Part shown: positions 46,870-58,309 of the stretch, in pieces | Layout: each line of letters starts with the position of its first letter | How positions within the stretch are numbered: the first letter of the stretch is position 1 | Origin: Macrotis lagotis | Lineage: Eukaryota > Chordata > Mammalia > Peramelemorphia > Peramelidae | DNA length: 64,000 nt | Direction: 5' to 3' | Assembly: GCF_037893015.1 (NCBI RefSeq) | Contig: NC_133664.1 | Location: 127,950,478 to 128,014,477, forward strand | The notes under the pieces: generated by a model | Databases searched by the model: none | What the model saw: the letters and a program-made list of their open reading frames with translations, nothing else | What the model was told of the DNA's origin: nothing | Program-made: the position numbers and the translations under genes

Positions 46870-47052
46870 AACAACATATTTAGGTAGGGCTTTAAGGTTT
46901 CAAAAGCACTTCATAAAAATTATTATTTTATACTCACAAAAGTCCTGGGAGTGAGGAGCTATTATTATCCCCATTTTTCATATGAGGAAACTGAGACAGA
47001 TAGAGGGTTAAATGATTCCCCTCAGACTCACATAGCTAGTAAATATAACTAG
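46870..47052 (-). mobile_element. MIR-family SINE, reverse
   Basis: TTTATACTCACAAAAGTCCT, GAGCTATTATTATCCCCATT, TATGAGGAAACTGAGACAGA, CTCACATAGCTAGTAAATAT. Confidence 0.75.
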
Positions 47053-47334
47053 TAAGTTAACATTTCCAGCATCCTTAAGTTTCTCCCTTTTGTTTAAATG
47101 TTGAATTTCCTAGGAGTTAAACTCAGATGAACAATGAAGATCATCTAATTCCTAAATATTACAAAAGAGAAAATGGAATTCCAAAAATGATCCCTCAAGA
47201 ATTTGATATTTTTCTTAGCTTTCTACTTCTTTCCTTGCCTTCTATTTCTTTTAAAAAAAAAAAAACATTCCAAGTGTTACCTTATTGTTTAAGAATAAAA
47301 AGTTTTATTTTTAAAAATAGTCCCTCGAGATGAT

Positions 47335-47938
47335 TGTGAATGATCAATTATGATGGCCCTAGCTGCTCTCAACAATTCAGAGATCAAGGGCAATCCTAAA
47401 AGAACTACTATAGACAATGCCATCTACAATCAGAAAAAAAGGTATGGAGTTTGAATGCATAGCAAATCATAATATGTTCACTTTTGAAAAAATTCTTTTA
47501 TGTTTTTTCTTCCCTTTCTCATGGTTTTTCTCTTTCCCATTAGTTCTAATTACTCTTTCAAAACATGACTAATATGGAAATATTTTAAACATGAATATAT
47601 ATGTACAATTTTTATCAGACAGTTTGCTGCCATGGGTATGGGAGAGAGAAGGGAAGGTAATAGAAAAATGTGGGGACAGTTAGGTGTCGCAGTGGATAGA
47701 GCACCAGCCCTGGAGTCAGGAGTACCTGAGTTCAAATCCAGTCTCAGACATTTAATAATGACCTAGCTGTGTGGCCTTGGGCAAGCCACTTAACCCCATT
47801 TGCCTTGCCAAAAAAAAACTAAAAAAAAAAGAAAGAAAAATGTGGAACTCATAAATTTGAAAATGGATAAATGTTGAAAAAAACACCATTGCATGAAATT
47901 GGAGAAAAAATATAAAATTTAATTTAAAAAAAGATTAT
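47335..47938 (+). mobile_element. L1 3' UTR fragment, interrupted by a SINE
   Basis: GTGAATGATCAATTATGATG, AGACAATGCCATCTACAATC, AACATGACTAATATGGAAAT, and an A-rich end. It is the end of a marsupial L1, with a WSINE1 copy at 47674-47833. Confidence 0.8.
47674..47833 (+). mobile_element. WSINE1-type SINE in L1, with target-site duplication
   Basis: GGACAGTTAGGTGTCGCAGT to A-rich tail. Flanked by exact 12-bp repeats AGAAAAATGTGG (47662-47673 and 47834-47845). Confidence 0.95.
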
Positions 47939-48984
47939 ATGGTTGGTAAAAAGCAGGGTTTGGGATTCAAATTCAAGTCTTCTGACTTCAAAGCCAACAT
48001 TCTTTCTATATACTTCGACCTAGCTACCAAAAGAGCCTTTCCTAAGACCAAAGCTTGTTTAAATTACCAATTCAATATTTACATAAAAGGAAAACTGTAA
48101 TTAGGTCTTCTAAAGGAAGTTGGTAAAACACTAGCTAGAGAATAGGTGCATAGTTTCATTTGTGATGTGATCTGATCCAGACTTTCCATTCTATGGTAAA
48201 GAGTATAACCTATCCACCCTTCTCATCCCTTGCATTCCTATAAATCTTCCTTTAGGAATCCTACACAATAAGCTAGAAGTTTTCCTATAGGTCTGCTAAC
48301 AACCAGGGAAACTTGTGCTGCAATCATACTATGAAACCTCCCTCTCATCAAATAACAAGTCTGCTTATTTTTCCAAACATGTCCTGCATGATAGATTTTC
48401 TACCACTCCTTGCCCATAGAAAATCATTTTAATATTTTACAGACTATGTACACATTTATCACATCTCTCCATCATTCTTCGAGGGACCCAAAGTTTTGAC
48501 TCTTCAGAGACTATAGTGTTCCACAATTCCCAGTCATAGGACATAACCAGAATAATATTGGGTGTGCTTTGTTAGGTTGTTTTTTTTTTTAATTTGGCAC
48601 TGTAAACTAAAAGTACAATAAACTTTCATAAATAATCCTGCTATCATTCAATTATAGATATTAAATTAAAGCAGTTCTTAACTATTCTTATGTCATGGAC
48701 CCCACCTGAGATCTGGTGAAGCCTTTGAATCCCTTCTCAGAATAATGGTTTTAAGTGCAAGAAATGAAATAAATAGGATTTCAAAGGAAATCAATTATTC
48801 TGAAATAATGTTTTTTAAATTATGCTGAAATAAAATGTTTTTTAAAAAGTTGAACCTCCAAACCTTTGTTATAATATTAATAAACATTAATTAATCACCT
48901 AATATGTTTGAGGCACTGTGCTGCCTCAGGAATAAAACTTAAAAAATGAGATAATCCTTACTATCAAAGAATTTATCTTTGTCT
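47939..48984. other. No gene seen; repeat scraps
   Basis: 48880-48970 (ATAAACATTAATTAATCACC, TTGAGGCACTGTGCTGCCTC) is an L2/L3-type tail in reverse. The rest is unassigned. Confidence 0.35.
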
Positions 48985-50225
48985 GCTTTGTCTACCTATT
49001 CTGAAATACAGAAGGTTATCACTGTCTGCTACACATTTCCACCTAGATATCTCACCAATATCTCAAATACTACACATCTAAAACTAAAACTACTATCTTC
49101 CATCTAAACCCACACATCTACCAAACTTCTCTATTTCTGCCAGGGATAATGATAATGATGATGATGATGGTTATCCTTTGTTCTCAAAGAAGACTAAGAC
49201 ATCAGGGAGATGATGTCATGACAAGGTCATGATTTAGATTTGAGTGAGGGGTGCTGTGCTAAGTCACCAGCCTCACTTTCTCCTCTGGAGCCATCTAGAA
49301 GTGGTCAAATAGGAATCAAGACAACTAGAGTTGGTCTTGGATATGAGGCAAACAGGATTAAGTGACTTGACCAAGGTTACACAGCTACTAAGTGTTTGAG
49401 GCTGGATTTTAACTCAGGTCCTCCTGAGTTTACTCACCCAATCTTCTATCTGGCAAGAATACTACTATCCACCCCCATCCCCATCACCCAAGAATACTTC
49501 TCAAAACAAGTTCACCCCTCATATTTAATATGTTACCAAATCTTACTAATTTTGCCCTAAACATCTTTGGAATCTATCCTCTTCTCTCCATGCAAAGAAT
49601 CATTGCTCTAGCTAAGGTACTTTATACCTCTTGCCTGGACTCTTTATTGATGCTCCTTTTCCTATTTCTTGCATTCCCAATATATCATTCACACAACTGC
49701 CAAAATAGGTTTTGAAAACAAGAGAATGGTCTGACGATAGCACTTTCATCCTCAAAAATCTTTAAGACTATTTGAGGGAGAAGGGAGAAATAACTCTTTA
49801 TCTTGATTTTTAATACTAATGGCAATACTATTCCCATGACATTTTCTAAACGTTTCTCACATTAATACTTCCACACACTCCTTTATCTAGTCAAATGAGC
49901 TCTTCTCCAAATTCAACTTTCCTTTCCAACATCCATATATTTGGACAAATATCTCTAATCTTGGAAATTACTCCATAGTCATCCTTATGTCCACCTCTCT
50001 GAAGTCTTATCTTCCTCTGAGATTTATCTCATATGCTACATCTTCTCTGACTATTTCCCTCTACTTTGTTATGGTTTTCTTCCACTTCAAATGACTTTGT
50101 TTATTTAACCGAGCATATTGTAATCACCCCCATTAGAAAATAAGCTTCTTGATGGCAGAGACTCTTTTTTTCCTTTGTGCCTTGGAAAGCCAAAGGACTT
50201 CAAACACAATAAGCACTTAAATTTG
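48985..50225 (+). mobile_element. L2 LINE, ORF2 end and 3' UTR, interrupted by a SINE
   Basis: Left part has AAACTACTATCTTCCATCTAA-like ORF2 sequence. After the SINE, CTTATACCTCTTGCCTGGAC (written here as TTTATACCTCTTGCCTGGAC) marks the conserved SCLDS block. The 3' UTR ends with ATTAGAAAATAAGCTTCTTG, then AATAAGCACTTAA. The frame is broken. Confidence 0.75.
49155..49438 (-). mobile_element. Long-bodied tRNA-derived marsupial SINE, reverse
   Basis: TATCCTTTGTTCTCAAAGAA, AGACATCAGGGAGATGATGT, GCTGTGCTAAGTCACCAGCC, then the tRNA-like half GATTAAGTGACTTGACCAAG to GAGGCTGGATTTTAACTCAG. Inserted in L2. Confidence 0.88.
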
Positions 50226-50467
50226 TCAGATTAAACTGTATATTTCTAGAAGAGCCTTTGAATATGAAAAATATGCTTCCTGTCTCATCACAGAAGGTCT
50301 CAAATCAACGAAGTGGGGCACTGCGTAACTTTCACAATTTTCCTTATTATTCCCTAGAAGTTTATCTTATTGTGATTTAACAAAAATAGAGTATAATAAA
50401 AAAAAATTCAACGTGCTTGTTTGTATGTTTTATATATCATGTAGTCTAATTAAGAGTAGCCAATATT

Positions 50468-50611
50468 GGGGTGGCTAGGTGGAATAGTAGATAAAGCACC
50501 AGCTCTGGAGTCAGGAGTACCTGAGTTCAAATCCGGTCTCAGACACTTAATAATTACCCAGCTGTGTGGCCTCGGGCAAGCCACTTAACCCTGTTTGCCT
50601 TACAAAAAAAA
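50468..50611 (+). mobile_element. WSINE1-type SINE with target-site duplication
   Basis: GGGGTGGCTAGGTGGAATAG to TTTGCCTTAC and A10. Flanked by exact 16-bp repeats AAGAGTAGCCAATATT (50452-50467 and 50612-50627). One of the clearest insertions in the window. Confidence 0.97.
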
Positions 50612-50639
50612 AAGAGTAGCCAATATTATTCAGAGAATA

Positions 50640-50815
50640 ATAACAGCCAAAATTTATGGGATTAAGATTTGCAAATCGCTTTATGCTTTTTTCCTCCTTA
50701 TATTAATCCTAAAAGGTAGGCTTTACAAGTATCCCTATTTTACTAATGAGGAATAAATGAATTGACCATAGCCACACAGTCAAGTGTCTGAGGCAGAATC
50801 TGAGATGGGAGTTTT
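50640..50815 (-). mobile_element. MIR-family SINE, reverse
   Basis: GATTTGCAAATCGCTTTATG, AAAGGTAGGCTTTACAAGTA, ATAGCCACACAGTCAAGTGT. Confidence 0.65.
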
Positions 50816-50842
50816 CTATTGTTGTTGTTGTTGTTTTTGTTG

Positions 50843-51078
50843 TTCAGACTTTTCCATCATGTTCAAGCCTTTGGGGCCCCCATTTGTGGTTTTCTTAGCA
50901 AAAATACAAAAGTGGTTTGCCATTTCCTTCTTCAGTTCATTTTGTCGATGTGGAAACTGAGGCAAAAATGGTGACGTTACTTGCTAGATTCACATAATTA
51001 CTAAATGTCCGAGACTGAGTTTGAATTCAGATTGTTTTGACTCCAAGCCTGGACTTATTCATTGGACCACCTGGATAA
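50843..51078 (-). mobile_element. Mar1-type SINE, reverse
   Basis: CTTTTCCATCATGTTCAAGC body, GTGGTTTGCCATTTCCTTCT, TGGAAACTGAGGCAAAAATG, and a decayed head ending GGACCACCTGG. Confidence 0.8.
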
Positions 51079-51214
51079 ATGTATTGAATTCGGAGTCAGG
51101 ACTTTCAAACTCCAAATACTCTAGCCACTGTGCCGGTAAGATAATTCAATATGGGAAATTCTTTGTTACAAATATTGTTTCTTCATCTTAAGGGAAATAA
51201 AAAATAGGATACAA

Positions 51215-51545
51215 CCTTATAGTTAGAAGATATTATCTGGATGAGGACCCAGAAAAGGAGACAGAATAAGAGTGATCAGATAGGAGGAAGAGAATCAGAA
51301 AAGAGTGATATCCCAAAAGTTTAGAGATAAGAGAGGGTCAGGCTAGATTATAAAGGCTTTAAATGCCAAAGGATTTTCAATTTGATCATGGAAGCAATAG
51401 AGAGCCACTTGAGTTTATTGAGGGGAAGGAAAGTTGGGAAGGGGTATGACATGGTTGGATCTGGATCTGTTTTGAAAGTTGTACTTGAGTGAATGGGAGG
51501 ATGGATAGTATTCTTGCTAGATAGAAGATGGGGTTGGGCAAACAC
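51215..51545 (-). mobile_element. Rearranged CR1-clade LINE fragments
   Basis: 51215-51343 matches 53235-53357 of the next element, and 51344-51500 matches about 52645-52760. The order of the two pieces is swapped compared with the longer copy. Both pieces have the same orientation. The minus-strand open frames here are fragments of its ORF2. Confidence 0.6.
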
Positions 51546-51644
51546 AGGAGGACCTGAGTCAGTAGCAGACTACCTGTATAAAACACACCAATTCCAAAGA
51601 GACTTAAATCACAGAATTCTAAAACTATAAGAAGGAATAGATAA

Positions 51645-51800
51645 ACAACTAGTTCTGGTGTCATGAAGAAAAGTACAAATTTAACTTTAGATATTTAATT
51701 TTTGTGTGACCCTGGACATGTCACTTACCCTCTGTTGTCTCAGCTCTCTAAGAACCTACCTCACAGAATTGTTGCAAGGATTAAATGAGATATTTGTAAA
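51645..51800 (+). mobile_element. MIR-like SINE
   Basis: TGTGTGACCCTGGACATGTC, then a CAGAATTGTTGCAAGGATTA block, in MIR core order. Followed by an A-rich (ATAAAAA)n tract. Confidence 0.7.
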
Positions 51801-51831
51801 AATAAAAAATAAAAAAATAAAAAATAAAAGC
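51783..51831. repeat. (ATAAAAA)n A-rich tract
   Basis: Imperfect 6-7-base units of A with single T. Confidence 0.8.
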
Positions 51832-51864
51832 AAACACATTAACTTTGCTCAAAGTTAAGTTGCC

Positions 51865-52090
51865 TCTACCTTGTTATTTTCTTCCATTTCAAATGATTCT
51901 GTTTATTTAACTGAGCATATTGCACTCACCCCCATTAGAAAATAAGCTTCTTGGTGGCAGAGACTCTTGCTTTCATCTTTTTGCCTTCAAAAGTAATCAA
52001 AGAACTTTAAATACAATAAGTCAAACACAATAGACTTTCTCGTAGTAGAGCCTAGCACATATTTGGTGCTCTATAAACACTTATTCTCTT
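51865..52090 (+). mobile_element. L2 3' UTR and tail
   Basis: Matches 50065-50220 closely: TTATTTAACTGAGCATATTG, CCCCATTAGAAAATAAGCTT, GGTGGCAGAGACTCTTG. Then TAGAGCCTAGCACATATTTG and GTGCTCTATAAACACTTATT form the L2 end. Confidence 0.75.
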
Positions 52091-52204
52091 CCTTCTCTAT
52101 AGGAGATTACTGAGTCCTACTATCTCATTTCACAATCAAGGAAAAAGAATAAGAAAGCATAAGAGTTTTGACCAGCATCATCTAATGACAGAGCAAAAGA
52201 GCAC

Positions 52205-52342
52205 GAGTCAGTAAACAGTTATTAATCACTTACTATGTCTCCAGCATTATGTCAAGGGCTGAGTACACAAAAGAGGCAAAAGTCACACCTTGCACACAAG
52301 AAAGTCAAAGTACAAACAAAAAAGACAATGTACAAACATATA

Positions 52343-52391
<49 letters not shown>

Positions 52392-55250
52392 CAAACTACA
52401 TATGGAACAAAGAGGAAATAAAAGAGGGAAAGCAATGGAATGAAGAGGGTTAGTAGAATTTTCATTGGGAATTTAAGGAATTTGGGGAAACTAGTTGGTA
52501 GATTTGAAGAGGAAGAACATTCCAAGCATAGGGAATAGCCAGAGAGAATGCCTAGAGCTCAGAGATGGTTCATGTAATAAGGAGGCCTGGATCAAAAAGA
52601 ACATGTTGGTCAGTAAGTTAAAGAAAAACTGGAAACACTGGAGAAGGCTAGGTTGTAAAGCTTTGAATGCCCAAGGATCTTCAATTTGATCATGGAAGCA
52701 ATAGGGAGTCACTTAAGTATATTGAGGGGAGGGTGTGAGAGGTATAACATGGTTGGACCTGGACTTTAGGAAAATCATTTTGGAAATCATGAATTGGAGT
52801 GGTGTTTCTATTGAAATAATCTAGGTATAGTTGCACTAAAAGAGGAAAAAAGGGTAAGTATTCAAGATATGTTGTAAAGGCCTTGGCAACAGATTGCATA
52901 TGATGAGGGGGAAGATAGTAGGGAGACAAGCATAATACTTAGCTTATGAACCTGAGGGAATGAGTTGCCTCCCACAGTAATAGAGAAGGTAGGAGGAGTG
53001 AAGGTTTAGGAAGAAAAATAATGAGTCCTATTTTGGATGAATTGAATTTAAAATGTCCACTGGACATTCAATTCAAGATGTCAGAAAGACAGATTGGAGT
53101 TGAGCAGAGAGGTTTGGGAAAGACAGGTAGATCTATGAATCATCAGCATAGAGATGGTAGTTAAATCCAAAGAGGTGAAAACTCCTGATGAAAACACCCT
53201 TTATAAAGGGAAAGGAGAAGACCCAGAATACAATCCTATACTTAGAAGACATTATCTGGATGAAAACCCAGAAAAGGAGACAGAGTGGGAGTAATTGGAT
53301 AGGAGGAGGAGAACCAGAAGAGAGTTATATCCCAAAAGCTTAGAGAAAAGAGAGGGTCAAGAAAGAAAAAGTTATCAACAGTGTCAATGGCTACAGAGAG
53401 ATCAGAGAATGAAGATTAAGTAAAGACTAATGGATTTGGCAATTAAGAGACCATTGATAATTTTGGAGGAAGCTAGGTTGTAAGCTAGGTTGTAAGAGAT
53501 TAATAAGAAAGTGAGAGAACGAATGGAGGCATCTATTATAAATGGTCTTTCCTAGAAGTTTTAACTACAAAGGGAATGGTAAAGAGTGAAATGAAGGGTA
53601 GTTTGGGTTTGTTTGCTTTTTTTCAGAATAAGGGAAGCAAGGGCATGTTTTTAGGAAGTAGAGAATGAACCGGTAAATAGGGAGAGATTGGAAATAAAAG
53701 AATAGGGAATGATAGGAGGGATGTTCTGTTGGAGCAGACAGGCTGGGATGGGATTCTGGAATAGGTAAGAGGGCTGGCCTCAGTAAGTACATTTTCATTT
53801 AAGACAGTAGTAAAGGAAGAGACATTGACATAAGGCATATGAATAATATGAAGAGAGAAGAAGGAGCCTATGGTGGAGGCAAAGCATTCAGATGAGAGAA
53901 TGGGGAAAGGGGAGCCATGAAAAATATGAGAAGGTATGAAAATGTTTGGAAGAGTCACTGTGGAGAGTGGGAAAGTGAGCTGAAAAGAGAGAAATAGAAT
54001 TACCTAGCATCAATGAGAGTACTATTGAGGCTACATAATATAAATTTGAGGTGGATTTTGAATGATTTATGTTTTTCTCCATCTTTGCTCAGCAACACAT
54101 ATTGCATGAAAGCAACAATCATGGGAGTAATCAAAGCTGAAGCTTAGCTGAATGTAATTAGTGATATGATAAGGGGACTAGGGATCAAGAGAGGGCTGTG
54201 TAGAATTGAACTGATTCACTGAAGTCAATGGTGGGGGGAAGGAGAGAGTAGCTTCAGGGAAATGACTGAGGAGAGAACAGAGAGGTCAAGGAATTGACAG
54301 TCATGGTGCAGATGTACTATTTAGTAAGGGAAGACAAAAGGAAAGGGGGAAAGTCAATATATTATTGGAGAAGGATTCCAAAATTCTTGAAAACAGAAGT
54401 GGTACATGTGTGGATGATAGTCTGATCAAGGGTACAACCATCTCTATGTGTGGCTGAAATTGGATGGAGTAGTAGCTCATGGGAAGTGAGTACTTTGAGT
54501 AACTGAGTGATTAGGGTATTTGAGGAAGAAATGATTGTTGAAGACCTCCTAGGATAAGGGCAGGAGTTGGGGAGGAGAGAAAAGAGGTGAACCAGGTATT
54601 AAACTCATTGAAGAAGGAAGGAGAATAACCTGGGGATTTGTAAACAAGAGAAACCAGGGTTTTGATAGGGAATTAAATAGGAATAGTATAGGACAAATTA
54701 CTAAGTGATGGAAACAGATGAAGAACCTGAAAATGGCAAAAGAAAGCAAGGAGTATTCCAGCTCCCTCACCTCAACCAGTAATCTGAGTGGAATGACAAA
54801 GGTATAACCAGTACTAAAAAGACTTGCCAGAGAGGTAGGTGTGTGCTCAAGGAGGAACCAGGTTTCAATAATTGCTAGAAGGTAGAAAAAGAGAGAGAGA
54901 GGAAAGATTTAGATCAAAGGGAAGTTTGCTTCCTACTAAACAAGCATTCCAGAGGGCACAGTGGAAGGATTGGATGGTGTTTGGTTACAATTTGGGGAAG
55001 GGAAGGCTTAAGGGGCCTGGGAATAAGGAATCAACAGGGATGAAGACCTAGAGGGTTCAGAATTACTGGGATATGAAGGATATGAGCAAAAAGGAGGTTG
55101 GAAATCAGGCTGGAGTTGAGAGCAATGAGATGGAAGGCTTAAAATTTTCCTCTGAAGGGTAGTTACTAAACTGAAAAAGGGTACACCAGGAGATGGAAGT
55201 TGAACCTGAACAATAGAAGAAATGTTCCATTCATCAACTTTTCCTTTTTC
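52205..55250 (-). mobile_element. Long decayed CR1-clade (L2/L3-type) LINE
   Basis: On the minus strand the YADD motif of reverse transcriptase is intact at 53150-53139 (preceded by NYHL), and a diverged LSAAFDTVD block reads LSVAIDTVDN at 53400-53371. The 3' tail lies at 52205-52260. Upstream ORF2 sequence, including endonuclease-like remnants, extends to about 55200 with frameshifts and stops; the exact 5' limit is uncertain. Many short open frames on both strands between 52491 and 54770 are pieces or shadows of this element. The plus-strand purine richness of the area follows from it. Confidence 0.62.
52338..52390. repeat. (TA)n microsatellite
   Basis: About 25 TA units, inside the 3' part of the CR1-clade element. 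Confidence 0.95.
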
Positions 55251-57645
55251 CTCTTACCTTAAGAAACAGATACAGGAGAGGAAAAGCCAGAGGTCAAAAA
55301 GAAAGTTACTGAACCTTCACCACTTTTCAACTAGGAAATTGGACTGTCAATAGGAGATAGAAATTACCTTGTTGGAGATCAGTGTTTTGGGGCAGATGAA
55401 AGATGTCCTGTCCAATCCTGCCTAGTCCTTGATGCCTTCCTTCCCTCGGGGTAAACTATATCCAGAGGGAGGTGGAAGGTACAAAACTGCTAGTTGGAAG
55501 AATCTTTGGTTTGAACATTTGATACTAGAACTCAGATCTCTTGACTTACTTCTCAGAAACAAAAAATCTTTATCAAAGAAGAAATTTAGAGTATGCACAT
55601 AATCTTAATGATGAATTAGTGTTCTACTTAGTATTACCTTAATTTACTAAATGCTTGAAATTTAAATGGAATATATCCTTATTACATGTCATCTATACCA
55701 AGCCAGAAATAATAATAAAATAACAATAACCTTCATGTGGTGTTTTAAGATTTACAAAATTCTTTAACATTATCACACTTTATCTCGCTGAAATAGAAAA
55801 CATTTCAATGCCCCCAAATATTATTTAGCTGGCAGTATCAGTGGCCTATGCCTTAGCTACTACATCTAGCTACAACCCTAGAACTGACTCATTCAATAAA
55901 AGCCTGAAGAAAAAGAGGCTTAACAAACAAGATGCCAATTTGAAACTCATTCCTTTGCTAGAGATGTTTAATGAATATCTGCAAATGCCTCAGCTATATA
56001 TAGCACCAAGCTTCAGAGCTAAACTAGATGAAGTCTGACTTCACTGACTTCACTACCACTACTTCCTGCTGTAGTGGTAACTGCCCAACTAGTAACACAA
56101 ATGGATTTGCTTCAAGAGTATGTAGCAACCCAGGTCCCAAATGGTAAATGTTCAAAGATATAAAGTCAATTTGCTAAAAAAAAAAAGTCAACATCAATTG
56201 CCTTATGAAAAAAATGTTCTAAATCACTAATAATTAAAAATAATTTTTTTAAACTGTGAGGTTCTACCTAATGTATTCTCTAATAAACATGCCCTCTTTG
56301 TGTGACCAGGTAAATTTATGAGAGAGTTTATTAACCTTCTTTGATAAAATAATATAAGATCAAGCTCATTAGTTTAATGTCACTTTTATTATCAGGTTTT
56401 CAAAATATTTATCTTGATGTGTCTTCTTGAAACATTGGTTCTTAATCATATATCTTAATCATCTTTTATATGACATACTTTATGATATCCTAAAAAATAG
56501 TCCATATTATTCATTATATTTGTTTCAATGTGTCCTCTTGGAACATTAGTTTCTTCCTTATTCATATGTTCTATTTTTCTTTTCCTATGAGATATTTTAT
56601 CTCACTAAAACATGCCATACTATTCTGCTTTTTATTGAAGCATAAGTATTTATTGCAGTTTTCCTTAGTTTTCTTTTCTTTTAAAATAAGTAATTTGAAT
56701 ATTATTTTAAATCTAAAATCAGGCTCCTGTCTTTCCTTACCTCTCCTTGTTGCTTTGATTTGTGATATGTTTCCCTGAAGCTTATGTTGCTTTTTCTTTT
56801 TTTAAAAAAAAATCAGCTCTACATGTATTCTTTAAAATTTTAAATTTCAGTTTTCCAATATCCTGGTTACTTTGATTGAAGTCACATTGATTTCTTCAGT
56901 TTCATTTTATATTCTTTGCCAAGCCAAATCTCTAAAACATGTTCCCATATTCTGATAGTTCAAGCTAAATAATAGTGTAATGGGACTGACATTTTGAACT
57001 CTTTTGATTCCAGTAAAACATGGTATTCCCTCTACTTAATAGATCCATTACTTGATCCCTCTAGGGTCTTTCCTATGGAAACAATGTGGAATGGTGTAAA
57101 AACTACTGTCCTGGATGCAGTGAAACATCTCCTAGTTCTTACAAGTCACTACAGCTTGCTAGGAAGAAAAAAAATTACTAAAGTTAATTATTTCTTAAAA
57201 CTCATAAATTTTTAAAAACAAATTCTTCTTTTAATAGTATTACTTTTCATTTACCTGAACACTGTTGCAGATAGCTTTTGGGAAAATCACAGTTTAATTT
57301 CATTTAATTCAATAAACATTTTATTTTTGTCTTTGTATCAGGAGAGTGAAACATAATCTCTATAGCATAGTGGTTTCTTCGTATTAGATGTTATCTAATC
57401 TCAACTGGACCTTCACTGTTAAATCAAATCCTCAGTAATCTTCCCCTCCTCACTGACTATCAACATTCCCATGTTTTACCCAAATCTCCACCCTCCATCA
57501 GAATTCTGAGAACTCTCATCAGATAAATTACCCCGCTACTTTTTTGAGGAAATTTATGTCCAACCATCATTTTAAGTTCCCTCATTGCTCTTTTTTTTGC
57601 ATTTCAACTTTCCTTTTATCCATTCTATCCCTCCCAACAATTTTG
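55251..57645. other. Longest stretch with nothing named
   Basis: AT-rich. 55690-55800 may hold a MIR scrap. A 65-codon open frame at 55841-56038 starts with ATG and has a lysine-rich middle, but I recognise no family and see no splice or poly(A) context. 57380-57560 is pyrimidine-rich and could be an old L2 3' UTR. Confidence 0.35.
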
Positions 57646-57955
57646 ATAACATAGTGGATAGAGCACTGACCTTGGAGTCAGGAGGACAGGAGCCTGAATC
57701 CAGTTTCAGGCACTTGACTCTTACCAACTGGGTGACCTTGGGCAAATCACTTAATCCTGAGTACCTTGCATCCAGGGATATCTCCAGGCATCCCAATTCA
57801 TATCTTCTGGCCCCTGGACCCAAATGACTCTGGAGGAGAAAGTAAAACTAGTGACTTAGCACACACACACCCCCACTAAAATCCAATTCATATGCTTGTC
57901 GTGACATCACCTCCCTGATGTTATAGTCTTCTTCAAAATGAACTCTGGGTAGAGA
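57646..57955 (+). mobile_element. Long-bodied tRNA-derived marsupial SINE
   Basis: AACATAGTGGATAGAGCACT head, ACTGGGTGACCTTGGGCAAA, then the body: TTGCATCCAGGGATATCTCC, TGACTCTGGAGGAGAAAGTA, a GTGACTTAGCACACAC block, CATCACCTCCCTGATGTTAT. This forward copy shows that 41505 and 49155 are reverse copies of the same family. Confidence 0.88.
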
Positions 57956-58084
57956 AGATACCTTGAAGAAGTGTTAATTTGGCAAGATGCCAAGAAAAAT
58001 CTTTTGGGCTCAGTTCAGCTTCCTCTTAGTGTTAATTTTTTTAAAAATTAAATAAAAAAACTATTAGAAAGCTTTTATCAGCTA

Positions 58085-58305
58085 TGAATTTCAATAGCAC
58101 TGGGCCTGGAGATAGGAAGGCTTGAGTCCACATCCATTCTCAGACACTTACTTGCTGTGTGTTCCTGAGCAAGTCATTAAGCTCTGTTTGCCTCAACATC
58201 CCAGGGTTGCTATTTGGATCAAACAAGATAGCATTTTATAAAGTATTCAGCACAGTGCCTAGTATGTAGTAGATCCTCTTTAAATGCTAGTTGTTGATAT
58301 TGTTG
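58085..58305 (+). mobile_element. MIR/Mar-type SINE
   Basis: CAATAGCACTGGGCCTGGAG, AGACACTTACTTGCTGTGTG, AGGGTTGCTATTTGGATCAA, GCACAGTGCCTAGTATGTAG. Confidence 0.75.
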
Positions 58306-58309
58306 TTGA

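Noticed and set aside
53565-54082. Minus-strand open frames of 64-111 codons as genes
   Set aside because: They fall inside the decayed CR1-clade LINE and change frame repeatedly; they are ORF2 remnants.
55841-56038. 65-codon open frame as a small gene or exon
   Set aside because: No family match from inspection, no clear splice acceptor or donor in frame, and no poly(A) context. Noted only as part of the unassigned stretch.
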